From: Sepiola atlantica | Lineage: Eukaryota; Mollusca; Cephalopoda; Sepiida; Sepiolidae | NCBI GenBank assembly: GCA_963556195.1 | Contig: CAUVYP010000244.1 | Span: 3,410,001 to 3,474,000 of the forward strand | Length of the DNA stretch: 64,000 nt | Reading direction: 5' to 3' | In this document: positions 35,191 through 47,800 of the stretch, one piece after another | Numbering within the stretch: position 1 is the stretch's first letter | Layout of the letters: the number at the start of each line of letters is the position of its first letter | Notes under the pieces: generated by a model | What the model saw: the letters and a program-made list of their open reading frames with translations, nothing else | Told to the model about the DNA's origin: nothing | The model's database searches: none | Program-made: the position numbers and the translations under genes

Positions 35191-37422
35191 TTAGCGCGTT
35201 TTAAAGTTGATATCGCTTTTGTTTATAACTTCCACATTTATTCGAATTGTGCAACGAAACTTTGCAGACAGTCGCGGAGACACATTTTCTACTGAAGTAC
35301 CAAGTTTCAGAAGTGCAGCTGTTGTACTGCCGCAGATATGTCGATACAAACTGAATACGCAAAACATCAACAAAATTTAGCGCGTTTTAAAGTTGATATC
35401 GCTTTTGTTTATAACTTCCACATTTATTCGAATTGTGCAACGAAACTTTGCAGACAGTATCGAATAGGCCTTTTCTACTGAAGTACCAAGTTTCAGAAGT
35501 GCAGCTGTTGTACTGCCGGAGATATGTCGATACAAACTGAATACGCAAAACATCAACAAAATTTAGCGCGTTTTAAAGTTGATATCGCTTTTGATTATAA
35601 CTTCCACATTTATTCGAATTGTGCAACGAAACTTTGCAGACAGTCTCGAACAGGCCTTTTCTACTGAAGTACCAAGTTTCAGAAGTGCAGCTCTTGTACT
35701 GCCGGAGATATGTCGATACAAACTGAATACGCAAAACATCAACAAAATTTAGCGCGTTTTAAAGTTGATATCGCTTTTGTTCATAACTTCCACATTTATT
35801 CGAATTGTGCAACGAAACTTTGCAGACAGTCGCAGAGACACATTTTCTACTGAAGTACCAAGTTTCAGAAGTGCAGCTTTTGTACTGCCGGAGATATGTC
35901 GATACAAACTGAATACGCAAAACATCAACAAAATTTAGCGCGTTTTAAAGTTGATATCGCTTTTGTTTATAACTTCCACATTTATTCGAATTCTGCCACG
36001 AAACTTTGCAGACAGTCGCGGAGACACATATTCTACTGAAGTACCAAGTTTCAGAAGTGCAGCTCTTGTACTGCCGCAGATATGTCGATACAAACTGAAT
36101 ACGCAAAACATCAACAAAATTTAGCGCGTTTTAAAGTTGATATCGCTTTTGTTTATAACTTCCACATTTATTCGAATTGTGCAACGAAACTTTGCAGACA
36201 GTATCGAATAGGCCTTTTCTACTGAAGTACCAAGTTTCAGAAGTGCAGCTCTTGTACTGCCGGAGATATGTCGATACAAACTGAATACGCAAAACATCAA
36301 CAAAATTTAGCGCGTTTTAAAGTTGATATCGCTTTTGATTATAACTTCTACATTTATTCGAATTGTGCAACGAAACTTTGCAGACAGTCTCGAATAGGCC
36401 TTTTCTACTGAAGTACCAAGTTTCAGAAGTGCAGCTCTTGTACTGCCGGAGATATGTCGATACAAACTGAATACGCAAAACATCAACAAAATTTAGCGCG
36501 TTTTAAAGTTGATATCGCTTTTGTTCATAACTTCCACATTTATTTGAATTGTGCAACGAAACTTTGCAGACAGTCGCAGAGACACATTTTCTACTGAAGG
36601 TCCAAGTTACAGAAGTGCAGCTTTTGTACTGCCGGAGATATGTCGATACAAACTGAATACGCAAAACATCAACAAAATTTAGCGCGTTTTAAAGTTGATA
36701 TCGCTTTTGTTTATAACTTCCACATTTATTCGAATTGTGCAACGAAACTTTGCAGACAGTCGCGGAGACACATTTTCTACTTAAGTACCAAGTTTCAGAA
36801 GTGCAGCTCTTGTACTGCCGGAGATATGTCGATACAAACTGAATACGCAAAACATCAACAAAATTTAGCGCGTTTTAAAGTTGATATCGCTTTTGTTTAT
36901 AACTTCCACATTTATTCGAATTGTGCAACGAAACTTTGCAGACAGTCGCAGAGACACATTTTCTACTGAAGTACCAAGTTTCAGAAGTGCAGCTCTTGTA
37001 CTGCCGCAGATATGTCGATACAAACTGAATACGCAAAACATCAACAAAATTTAGCGCGTTTTAAAGTTGATATCGCTTTTGTTTATAACTTCCACATTTA
37101 TTCGAATTGTGCAACGAAACTTTGCAGACAGTATCGAATAGGCCTTTTCTACTGAAGTACCAAGTTTCAGAAGTGCAGCTCTTGTACTGCCGGAGATATG
37201 TCGATACAAACTGAATACGCAAAACATCAACAAAATTTAGCGCGTTTTAAAGTTGATATCGCTTTTGATTATAACTTCCACATTTATTCGAATTGTGCAA
37301 CGAAACTATGCAGACAGTCTCGAATAGGCCTTTTCTACTGAAGTACCAAGTTTCAGAAGTGCAGCTCTTGTACTGCCGGAGATATGTCGATACAAACTGA
37401 ATACGCAAAACATCAACAAAAT
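35191..37422. repeat. 12-monomer block copied from the 16-18 kb lineage
   Basis: The order is C-D2-D1-E1-C-D2-D1-E2-F2-C-D2-D1. From 35005 to 37050 the types and markers match 16026 to 18071 at an offset of 18,979 bp, including CTCGAACAGGCC (35563 and 16584) and TTCTGCCACG (35935 and 16956). The D1 at 37237 has AAACTATGC. Confidence 0.83.
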
Positions 37423-39097
37423 TTAGCGCGTTTTAAAGTTGATATCGCTTTTGTTTATAACTTCCACATTTATTCGAATTGTGCAACGAAACTTTGCAGA
37501 CAGTCTCGAATATGCCTTTTGCTACTGAAGTACCAAGTTTCAGAAGTGCAGCTCTTGTACTGCCGGAGATATGTCGATACAAACTGAATACGCAAAACAT
37601 CAACAAAATTTAGCGCGTTTTAAAGTTTATATCGCTTTTGTTTATAACTTCCACATTTATTCGAATTGTCCAACGAAACTTTGCAGACAGTCCCGGAGAC
37701 ACATTTTCTACTGAAGTACCAAGTTTCAGAAGTGCAACTCTTGCACTGCCGGAGATATGTCGATACAAACTGAATACGCAAAACATCAACAAAATTTAGC
37801 GCGTTTTAAAGTTGATATCGCTTTTGTTTATAACTTCCACATTTATTCGAATTGTGCAACGAAACTTTGCAGACAGTCGCGGAGACACATGTTCTACTGA
37901 AGTACCAAGTTTCAGAAGTGCAGCTTTTGTACTGCCGGAGATATGTCGATACAAACTGAATACGCAAAACATCAACAAAATTTAGCGCGTTTTAAAGTTG
38001 ATATCGCTTTTGTTTATAACTTCCACATTTATTCGAATTGTGCAACGAAACTTTGCAGACAGTCGCGGAGACACATTTTCTACTAAAGTACCAAGTTTCA
38101 GAAGTGCAGCTCTTGTACTGCCGGAGATATGTCGATACAAACTGAATACGCAAAACATCAACACAATTTAGCGCGTTTTAAAGTTGATATCGCTTTTGTT
38201 TATAACTTCCACATTTATTCGAATTGTGCAACGAAACTTTGCAGACAGTCGCGGAGACACATTTTCTACTGAAGTACCAAGTTTCAGAAGTGCAGCTCTT
38301 GTACTGCCGCAGATATGTCGATACAAACTGAATACGCAAAACATCAACAAAATTTAGCGCGTTTTAAAGTTGATATCGCTTTTGTTTATAACTTCCACAT
38401 TTATTCGAATTGTGCAACGAAACTTTGCAGACAGTATCGAATAGGCCTTTTCTACTGAGGTACCAAGTTTCAGAAGTGCAGCTCTTGTACTGCCGGAGAT
38501 ATGTCGATACAAACTGAATACGCAAAACATCAACAAAATTTAGCGCGTTTTAAAGTTGATATCGCTTTTGTTTATAACTTCCACATTTATTCGAATTGTG
38601 CAACGAAACTTTGCAGACAGTCGCGGAGACACATGTTCTACTGAAGTACCAAGTTTCAGAAGTGCAGCTGTTGTACTGCCGGAGATATGTCGATACAAAC
38701 TGAATACGCAAAACATCAACAAAATTTAGCGCGTTTTAAAGTTGATATCGCTTTTGTTTATAACTTCCACATTTATTCGAATTGTGCAACGAAACTTTGC
38801 AGACAGTCGCATAGACACATTTTCTACTGAAGTACCAAGTTTCAGAAGTGCAGCTCTTGTACTGCCGCAGATATGTCGATACAAACTGAATACGCAAAAC
38901 ATCAACAAAATTTAGCGCGTTTTAAAGTTGATATCGCTTTTGTTTATAACTTCCACATTTATTCGAATTGTGCAACGAAACTTTGCAGACAGTATCGAAT
39001 AGGCCTTTTCTACTTAAGTACCAAGTTTCAGAAGTGCAGCTCTTGTACTGCTTGAGATATGTCGATACAAACTGAATACGCAAAACATCAACAAAAT
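37423..39097. repeat. Nine-monomer block, 1675 bp
   Basis: The order is H1-A-B-F1-C-D2-B-C, then a D2 carrying the F2-type CTTAAG change at 38912. The 187-bp monomer is at 37423. The last monomer also has CTGCTTGAG, shared only with 17700. Confidence 0.8.
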
Positions 39098-40214
39098 TTA
39101 GCGCGTTTTAAAGTTGATATCGCTTTTGATTATAACTTCCACATTTATTCGAATTGTGCAACGAAACTTTGCAGACAGTCTCGAATAGGCCTTTTCTACT
39201 GAAGTACCAAGTTTCAGAAGTGCAGCTCTTGTACTGCCGGAGATATGTCGATACAAACTGAATACGCAAAACATCAACAAAATTTAGCGCGTTTTAAAGT
39301 TGATATCGCTTTTGTTCATAACTTCCACATTTATTCGAATTGTGCCACGAAACTTTGCAGACAGTCGCAGAGACACATTTTCTACTGAAGTACCAAGTTT
39401 CAGAAGTGCAGCTTTTGTACTGCCGGAGATATGTCGATACAAACTGAATACGCAAAACATCAACAAAATTTAGCGCGTTTTAAAGTTGATATCGCTTTTG
39501 TTTATAACTTCCACATTTATTCGAATTGTGCAACGAAACTTTGCAGACAGTCGCGGAGACACATTTTCTACTGAAGTACCAAGTTTCAGAAGTGCAGCTC
39601 TTGTACTGCCGGAGATATGTCGATACAAACTGAATACGCAAAACATCAACAAAATTTAGCACGTTTTAAAGTTGATATCGCTTTTGTTTATAACTTCCAC
39701 ATTTATTCGAATTGTGCAACGAGACTTCGCAGACAGTCTCAAATAGGGCTTTTCTACTGAAGTACCAAGTTTCAGAAGTGCAGCTCTTGTACTGCCGGAG
39801 ATATGTCGATACAAACTGAATACGCAAAACATCAACAAAATTTAGCGCGTTTTAAAGTTGATATCGCTTTTGTTTATAACTTCCACATTTATTCGAATTG
39901 TGCAACGAAACTTTGCAGACAGTCTCGAATAGGCCTTTTGCTACTGAAGTACCAAGTTTCAGAAGTGCAGCTCTTGTACTGCCGGAGATATGTCGATACA
40001 AACTGAATACGCAAAACATCAACAAAATTTAGCGCGTTTTAAAGTTTATATCGCTTTTGTTTATAACTTCCACATTTATTCGAATTGTGCAACGAAACTT
40101 TGCAGACAGTCCCGGAGACACATTTTCTACTGAAGTACCAAGTTTCAGAAGTGCAACTCTTGCACTGCCGGAGATATGTCGATACAAACTGAATACGCAA
40201 AACATCAACAAAAT
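39098..40214. repeat. Start of the left 7.6-kb-class copy: six monomers
   Basis: The order is D1-E1-F1-G-H1-A, with the 187-bp monomer at 39842. It corresponds to 49521-50637 at 10,423 bp and to 26072-27188 at 13,026 bp. The type A copy here has TGTGCAACG instead of TGTCCAACG. Confidence 0.85.
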
Positions 40215-41703
40215 TTAGCGCGTTTTAAAGTTGATATCGCTTTTGTTTATAACTTCCACATTTATTCGAATTGTGCAACGAAACTTTGCAGACAGTCGCG
40301 GAGACACATGTTCTACTGAAGTACCAAGTTTCAGAAGTGCAGCTCTTGTACTGCCGGAGATATGTCGATACAAACTGAATACGCAAAACATCAACACAAT
40401 TTAGCGCGTTTTAAAGTTGATATCGCTTTTGTTTATAACTTCCACATTTATTCGAATTGTGCAACGAAACTTTGCAGACAGTCGCGGAGACACATTTTCT
40501 ACTGAAGTACCAAGTTTCAGAAGTGCAGCTCTTGTACTGCCGCAGATATGTCGATACAAACTGAATACGCAAAACATCAACAAAATTTAGCGCGTTTTAA
40601 AGTTGATATCGCTTTTGTTTATAACTTCCACATTTATTCGAATTGTGCAACGAAACTTTGCAGACAGTATCGAATAGGCCTTTTCTACTGAAGTACCAAG
40701 TTTCAGAAGTGCAGCTCTTGTACTGCCGGAGATATGTCGATACAAACTGAATACGCAAAACATCAACAAAATTTAGCGCGTTTTAAAGTTGATATCGCTT
40801 TTGTTTATAACTTCCACATTTATTCGAATTGTGCAACGAAACTTTGCAGAACAGTCGCAGAGACACATTTTCTACTGAAGTACCAAGTATCAGAAGTGCA
40901 GCTCTTGTACTGCCGCAGATATATCGATACAAACTGAATACGCAAAACATCAACAAGATTTAGCGCGTTTTAAAGTTGATATCGCTTTTGTTTATAACTT
41001 CCACATTTATTCGAATTGTGCAACGAAACTTTGCAGACAGTATCGAATAGGCCTTTTCTACTGAAGTACCAAGTTTCAGAAGTGCAGCTCTTGTACTGCC
41101 GGAGATATGTCGATACAAACTGAATACGCAAAACATCAACAAAATTTAGCGCGTTTTAAAGTTGATATCGCTTTTGATTATAACTTCCACATTTATTCGA
41201 ATTGTGCAACGAAACTTTGCAGACAGTCTCGAATAGGCCTTTTCTACTGAAGTACCAAGTTTCAGAAGTGCAGCTCTTGTACTGCCGCAGATATGTCGAT
41301 ACAAACTGAATACGCAAAACATCAACAAAATTTAGCGCGTTTTAAAGTTGATATCGCTTTTGTTTATAACTTCCACATTTATTCGAATTGTGCAACGAAA
41401 CTTTGCAGATAGTCGCGGAGACACATTTTCTACTGAAGTACCAGGTTTCAGAAATGCAGCTCTTGTACTGCCGCAGATATGTCGATACAAACTGAATACG
41501 CAAAACATCAACAAAATTTAGCGCGTTTTAAAGTTGATATCGCTTTTGTTTATAACTTCCACATTTATTCGAATTGTGCAACGAAACTTTGCAGACAGTA
41601 TCGAATAGGCCTTTTCTACTGAAGTACCAAGTTTCAGAAGTGCAACTCTTGCACTGCCGGAGATATGTCGATACAAACTGAATACGCAAAACATCAACAA
41701 AAT
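40215..41703. repeat. 1489-bp eight-monomer HOR, copy 1 of 3
   Basis: The order is B-C-D2-H2-D2-D1-C and a D2/A chimera at 41518. The 187-bp monomer is at 40773. Private markers shared by copies are GATATATCG in H2, GCAGATAGTCGC and ACCAGGTTTC in the second C (41332). Reading the monomers, I see no difference between copies 1 and 2. Confidence 0.9.
41518..41703. repeat. Chimeric monomer D2/A at the 1489-bp HOR junction
   Basis: The left part has the D2 box ATCGAATAGGCC, ending at 41611; the right part has CAACTCTTGCAC, with its first A-specific base at 41645. The exchange point lies in the identical stretch between. It is the seam between copy 1 and copy 2 and recurs at 43007-43192. Confidence 0.85.
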
Positions 41704-43192
41704 TTAGCGCGTTTTAAAGTTGATATCGCTTTTGTTTATAACTTCCACATTTATTCGAATTGTGCAACGAAACTTTGCAGACAGTCGCGGAGACACATGT
41801 TCTACTGAAGTACCAAGTTTCAGAAGTGCAGCTCTTGTACTGCCGGAGATATGTCGATACAAACTGAATACGCAAAACATCAACACAATTTAGCGCGTTT
41901 TAAAGTTGATATCGCTTTTGTTTATAACTTCCACATTTATTCGAATTGTGCAACGAAACTTTGCAGACAGTCGCGGAGACACATTTTCTACTGAAGTACC
42001 AAGTTTCAGAAGTGCAGCTCTTGTACTGCCGCAGATATGTCGATACAAACTGAATACGCAAAACATCAACAAAATTTAGCGCGTTTTAAAGTTGATATCG
42101 CTTTTGTTTATAACTTCCACATTTATTCGAATTGTGCAACGAAACTTTGCAGACAGTATCGAATAGGCCTTTTCTACTGAAGTACCAAGTTTCAGAAGTG
42201 CAGCTCTTGTACTGCCGGAGATATGTCGATACAAACTGAATACGCAAAACATCAACAAAATTTAGCGCGTTTTAAAGTTGATATCGCTTTTGTTTATAAC
42301 TTCCACATTTATTCGAATTGTGCAACGAAACTTTGCAGAACAGTCGCAGAGACACATTTTCTACTGAAGTACCAAGTATCAGAAGTGCAGCTCTTGTACT
42401 GCCGCAGATATATCGATACAAACTGAATACGCAAAACATCAACAAGATTTAGCGCGTTTTAAAGTTGATATCGCTTTTGTTTATAACTTCCACATTTATT
42501 CGAATTGTGCAACGAAACTTTGCAGACAGTATCGAATAGGCCTTTTCTACTGAAGTACCAAGTTTCAGAAGTGCAGCTCTTGTACTGCCGGAGATATGTC
42601 GATACAAACTGAATACGCAAAACATCAACAAAATTTAGCGCGTTTTAAAGTTGATATCGCTTTTGATTATAACTTCCACATTTATTCGAATTGTGCAACG
42701 AAACTTTGCAGACAGTCTCGAATAGGCCTTTTCTACTGAAGTACCAAGTTTCAGAAGTGCAGCTCTTGTACTGCCGCAGATATGTCGATACAAACTGAAT
42801 ACGCAAAACATCAACAAAATTTAGCGCGTTTTAAAGTTGATATCGCTTTTGTTTATAACTTCCACATTTATTCGAATTGTGCAACGAAACTTTGCAGATA
42901 GTCGCGGAGACACATTTTCTACTGAAGTACCAGGTTTCAGAAATGCAGCTCTTGTACTGCCGCAGATATGTCGATACAAACTGAATACGCAAAACATCAA
43001 CAAAATTTAGCGCGTTTTAAAGTTGATATCGCTTTTGTTTATAACTTCCACATTTATTCGAATTGTGCAACGAAACTTTGCAGACAGTATCGAATAGGCC
43101 TTTTCTACTGAAGTACCAAGTTTCAGAAGTGCAACTCTTGCACTGCCGGAGATATGTCGATACAAACTGAATACGCAAAACATCAACAAAAT
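41704..43192. repeat. 1489-bp eight-monomer HOR, copy 2 of 3
   Basis: The order and markers are those of copy 1, shifted by 1489 bp, with H2 at 42262 and the D2/A chimera at 43007. The chimera is followed by copy 3. Confidence 0.9.
43007..43192. repeat. Chimeric monomer D2/A, second seam
   Basis: Same structure as the monomer 1489 bp upstream, with the switch between about 43101 and 43134. It is the seam between copy 2 and copy 3. The end of copy 3 has an intact D2 instead, as expected if the unit was multiplied by out-of-register exchange. Confidence 0.85.
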
Positions 43193-44681
43193 TTAGCGCG
43201 TTTTAAAGTTGATATCGCTTTTGTTTATAACTTCCACATTTATTCGAATTGTGCAACGAAACTTTGCAGACAGTCGCGGAGACACATGTTCTACTGAAGT
43301 ACCAAGTTTCAGAAGTGCAGCTCTTGTACTGCCGGAGATATGTCGATACAAACTGAATACGCAAAACATCAACACAATTTAGCGCGTTTTAAAGTTGATA
43401 TCGCTTTTGTTTATAACTTCCACATTTATTCGAATTGTGCAACGAAACTTTGCAGACAGTCGCGGAGACACATTTTCTACTGAAGTACCAAGTTTCAGAA
43501 GTGCAGCTCTTGTACTGCCGCAGATATGTCGATACAAACTGAATACGCAAAACATCAACAAAATTTAGCGCGTTTTAAAGTTGATATCGCTTTTGTTTAT
43601 AACTTCCACATTTATTCGAATTGTGCAACGAAACTTTGCAGACAGTATCGAATAGGCCTTTTCTACTGAAGTACCAAGTTTCAGAAGTGCAGCTCTTGTA
43701 CTGCCGGAGATATGTCGATACAAACTGAATACGCAAAACATCAACAAAATTTAGCGCGTTTTAAAGTTGATATCGCTTTTGTTTATAACTTCCACATTTA
43801 TTCGAATTGTGCAACGAAACTTTGCAGAACAGTCGCAGAGACACATTTTCTACTGAAGTACCAAGTATCAGAAGTGCAGCTCTTGTACTGCCGCAGATAT
43901 ATCGATACAAACTGAATACGCAAAACATCAACAAGATTTAGCGCGTTTTAAAGTTGATATCGCTTTTGTTTATAACTTCCACATTTATTCGAATTGTGCA
44001 ACGAAACTTTGCAGACAGTATCGAATAGGCCTTTTCTACTGAAGTACCAAGTTTCAGAAGTGCAGCTCTTGTACTGCCGGAGATATGTCGATACAAACTG
44101 AATACGCAAAACATCAACAAAATTTAGCGCGTTTTAAAGTTGATATCGCTTTTGATTATAACTTCCACATTTATTCGAATTGTGCAACGAAACTTTGCAG
44201 ACAGTCTCGAATAGGCCTTTTCTACTGAAGTACCAAGTTTCAGAAGTGCAGCTCTTGTACTGCCGCAGATATGTCGATACAAACTGAATACGCAAAACAT
44301 CAACAAAATTTAGCGCGTTTTAAAGTTGATATCGCTTTTGTTTATAACTTCCACATTTATTCGAATTGTGCAACGAAACTTTGCAGATAGTCGCGGAGAC
44401 ACATTTTCTACTGAAGTACCAAGTTTCAGAAATGCAGCTCTTGTACTGCCGCAGATATGTCGATACAAACTGAATACGCAAAACATCAACAAAATTTAGC
44501 GCGTTTTAAAGTTGATATCGCTTTTGTTTATAACTTCCACATTTATTCGAATTGTGCAACGAAACTTTGCAGACAGTATCGAATAGGCCTTTTCTACTGA
44601 AGTACCAAGTTTCAGAAGTGCAGCTTTTGTACTGCCGGAGATATGTCGATAAAAACGGAATACGCAAAACATCAACAAAAT
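43193..44681. repeat. 1489-bp eight-monomer HOR, copy 3 of 3 with diverged end
   Basis: The order is B-C-D2-H2-D2-D1-C-D2. H2 is at 43751 with GATATATCG. The second C (44310) keeps GCAGATAGTCGC but has ACCAAGTTTC. The last monomer (44496) is a full D2 ending in CGATAAAAACGGAATAC, not the chimera; that ending recurs only in the monomer at 51941. Confidence 0.88.
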
Positions 44682-44867
44682 TTAGCGCGTTTTAAAGTTG
44701 ATATCGCTTTTGATTATAACTTCCACATTTATTCGAATTGTCCAACGAAACTTTGCAGACAGTCCCGGAGACACATTTTCTACTGAAGTACCAAGTTTCA
44801 GAAGTGCAACTCTTGCACTGCCGGAGATATGTCGATACAAACTGAATACGCAAAACATCAACAAAAT
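44682..44867. repeat. Chimeric monomer D1/A, one monomer lost
   Basis: The left end has D1 GATTATAAC (A at 44713); from TGTCCAACG (C at 44742) on it is type A. In the related segment at 52127 there are two monomers here, D1 and E1. The alignment offset changes from 7445 to 7631 bp across this point, a difference of exactly one monomer. Confidence 0.8.
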
Positions 44868-47800
44868 TTAGCGCGTTTTAAAGTTGATATCGCTTTTGTT
44901 TATAACTTCCACATTTATTCGAATTGTGCAACGAAACTTTGCAGACAGTCGCGGAGACACATTTTCTACTGAAGTACCAAGTTTCAGAAGTGCAGCTCTT
45001 GTACTGCCGGAGATATGTCGATACAAACTGAATACGCAAAACATCAACAAAATTTAGCGCGTTTTAAAGTTGATATCGCTTTTGTTTATAACTTCCACAT
45101 TTATTCGAATTGTGCAACGAAACTTTGCAGACAGTCTCAAATAGGCCTTTTCTACTGAAGTACCAAGTTTCAGAAGTGCAGCTCTTGTACTGCCGGAGAT
45201 ATGTCGATACAAACTGAATACGCAAAACATCAACAAAATTTAGCGCGTTTTAAAGTTGATATCGCTTTTGTTTATAACTTCCACATTTATTCGAATTGTG
45301 CAACGAAACTTTGCAGACAGTCTCGAATAGGCCTTTTGCTACTGAAGTACTAAGTTTCAGAAGTGCAGCTCTTGTACTGCCGGAGATATGTCGATACAAA
45401 CTGAATACGCAAAACATCAACAAAATTTAGCGCGTTTTAAAGTTTATATCGCTTTTGTTTATAACTTCCACATTTATTCGAATTGTCCAACGAAACTTTG
45501 CAGACAGTCCCGGAGACACATTTTCTACTGAAGTACCAAGTTTCAGAAGTGCAACTCTTGCACTGCCGGAGATATGTCGATACAAACTGAATACGCAAAA
45601 CATCAACAAAATTTAGCGCGTTTTAAAGTTGATATCGCTTTTGTTTATAACTTCCACATTTATTCGAATTGTGCAACGAAACTTTGCAGACAGTCGCGGA
45701 GACACATGTTCTACTGAAGTACCAAGTTTCAGAAGTGCAGCTGTTGTACTGCCGGAGATATGTCGATACAAACTGAATACGCAAAACATCAACAAAATTT
45801 AGCGCGTTTTAAAGTTGATATCGCTTTTGTTTATAACTTCCACATTTATTCGAATTGTGCAACGAAACTTTGCAGACAGTCGCAGAGACACAGTTTCTAC
45901 TGAAGTACCAAGTATCAGAAGTGCAGCTCTTGTACTGCCGCAGATATGTCGATACAAACTGAATACGCAAAACATCAACAAGATTTAGCGCGTTTTAAAG
46001 TTGATATCGCTTTTGTTTATAACTTCCACATTTATTCGAATTGTGCAACGAAACTTTGCAGACAGTATCGAATAGGCTTTTTCTACTGAAGTACCAAGTT
46101 TCAGAAGTGCAGCTCTTGTACTGCCGGAGATATGTCGATACAAACTGAATACGCAAAACATCAACAAAATTTAGCGCGTTTTAAAGTTGATATCGCTTTT
46201 GATTATAACTTCCACATTTATTCGAATTGTGCAACGAAACTTTGCAGACAGTCTCGAATAGGCCTTTTCTACTGAAGTACCAAGTTTCAGAAGTGCAGCT
46301 CTTGTACTGCCGCAGATATGTCGATACAAACTGAATACGCAAAACATCAACAAAATTTAGCGCGTTTTAAAGTTGATATCGCTTTTGTTTATAACTTCCA
46401 CATTTATTCGAATTGTGCAACGAAACTTTGCAGACAGTATCGAATAGGCCTTTTCTACTGAAGTACCAAGTTTCAGAAGTGCAGCTCTTGTACTGCCGGA
46501 GATATGTCGATACAAACTGAATACGCAAAACATCAACAAAATTTAGCGCGTTTTAAAGTTGATATCGCTTTTGTTTATAACTTCCACATTTATTCGAATT
46601 GTGCAACGAAACTTTGCAGAACAGTCGCAGAGTCACATTTTCTACTGAAGTACCAAGTATCAGAAGTGCAGCTCTTGTACTGCCGCAGATATGTCGATAC
46701 AAACTGAATACGCAAAACATCAACAAGATTTAGCGCGTTTTAAAGTTGATATCGCTTTTGTTTATAACTTCCACATTTATTCGAATTGTGCAACGAAACT
46801 TTGCAGACAGTATCGAATAGGCCTTTTCTACTGAAGTACCAAGTTTCAGAAGTGCAGCTCTTGTACTGCCGGAGATATGTCGATACAAACTGAATATGCA
46901 AAACATCAACAAAATTTAGCGCGTTTTAAAGTTGATATCGCTTTTGATTATAACTTCCACATTTATTCGAATTGTGCAACGAAACTTTGCAGACAGTCTC
47001 GAATAGGCCTTTTCTACTGAAGTACCAAGTTTCAGAAGTGCAGCTCTTGTACTGCCGCAGATATGTCGATACAAACTGAATACGCAAAACATCAACAAAA
47101 TTTAGCGCGTTTTAAAGTTGATATCGCTTTTGTTTATAACTTCCACATTTATTCGAATTGTGCAACGAAACTTTGCAGACAGTCGCGGAGACACATTTTC
47201 TACTGAAGTACCAAGTTTCAGAAGTGCAGCTCTTGTACTGCCGCAGATATGTCGATACAAACTGAATACGCAAAACATCAACAAAATTTAGCGCGTTTTA
47301 AAGTTGATATCGCTTTTGTTTATAACTTCCACATTTATTCGAATTGTGCAACGAAACTTTGCAGACAGTATCGAATAGGCCTTTTCTACTGAAGTACCAA
47401 GTTTCAGAAGTGCAGCTCTTGTACTGCCGGAGATATGTCGATACAAACTGAATACGCAAAACATCAACAAAATTTAGCGCGTTTTCAAGTTGATATCGCT
47501 TTTGATTATAACTTCCACATTTATTCGAATTGTGCAACGAAACTTTGCAGACAGTCTCGAATAGGCCTTTTCTACTGAAGTACCAAGTTTCAGAAGTGCA
47601 GCTCTTGTACTGCCGGAGATATGTCGATACAAACTGAATACGCAAAACATCAACAAAATTTAGCGCGTTTTAAAGTTGATATCGCTTTTGTTCATAACTT
47701 CCACATTTATTCGAATTGTGCAACGAAACTTTGCAGACAGTCGCAGAGACACATTTTCTACTGAAGTACCAAGTTTCAGAAGTGCAGCTTTTGTACTGCC

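Noticed and set aside
40215..44681. Triplication as a pure assembly artefact
   Set aside because: Not provable from sequence alone, but the chimeric seams and the diverged third-copy end are what real unequal exchange produces. It is kept as a finding with the caveat stated.
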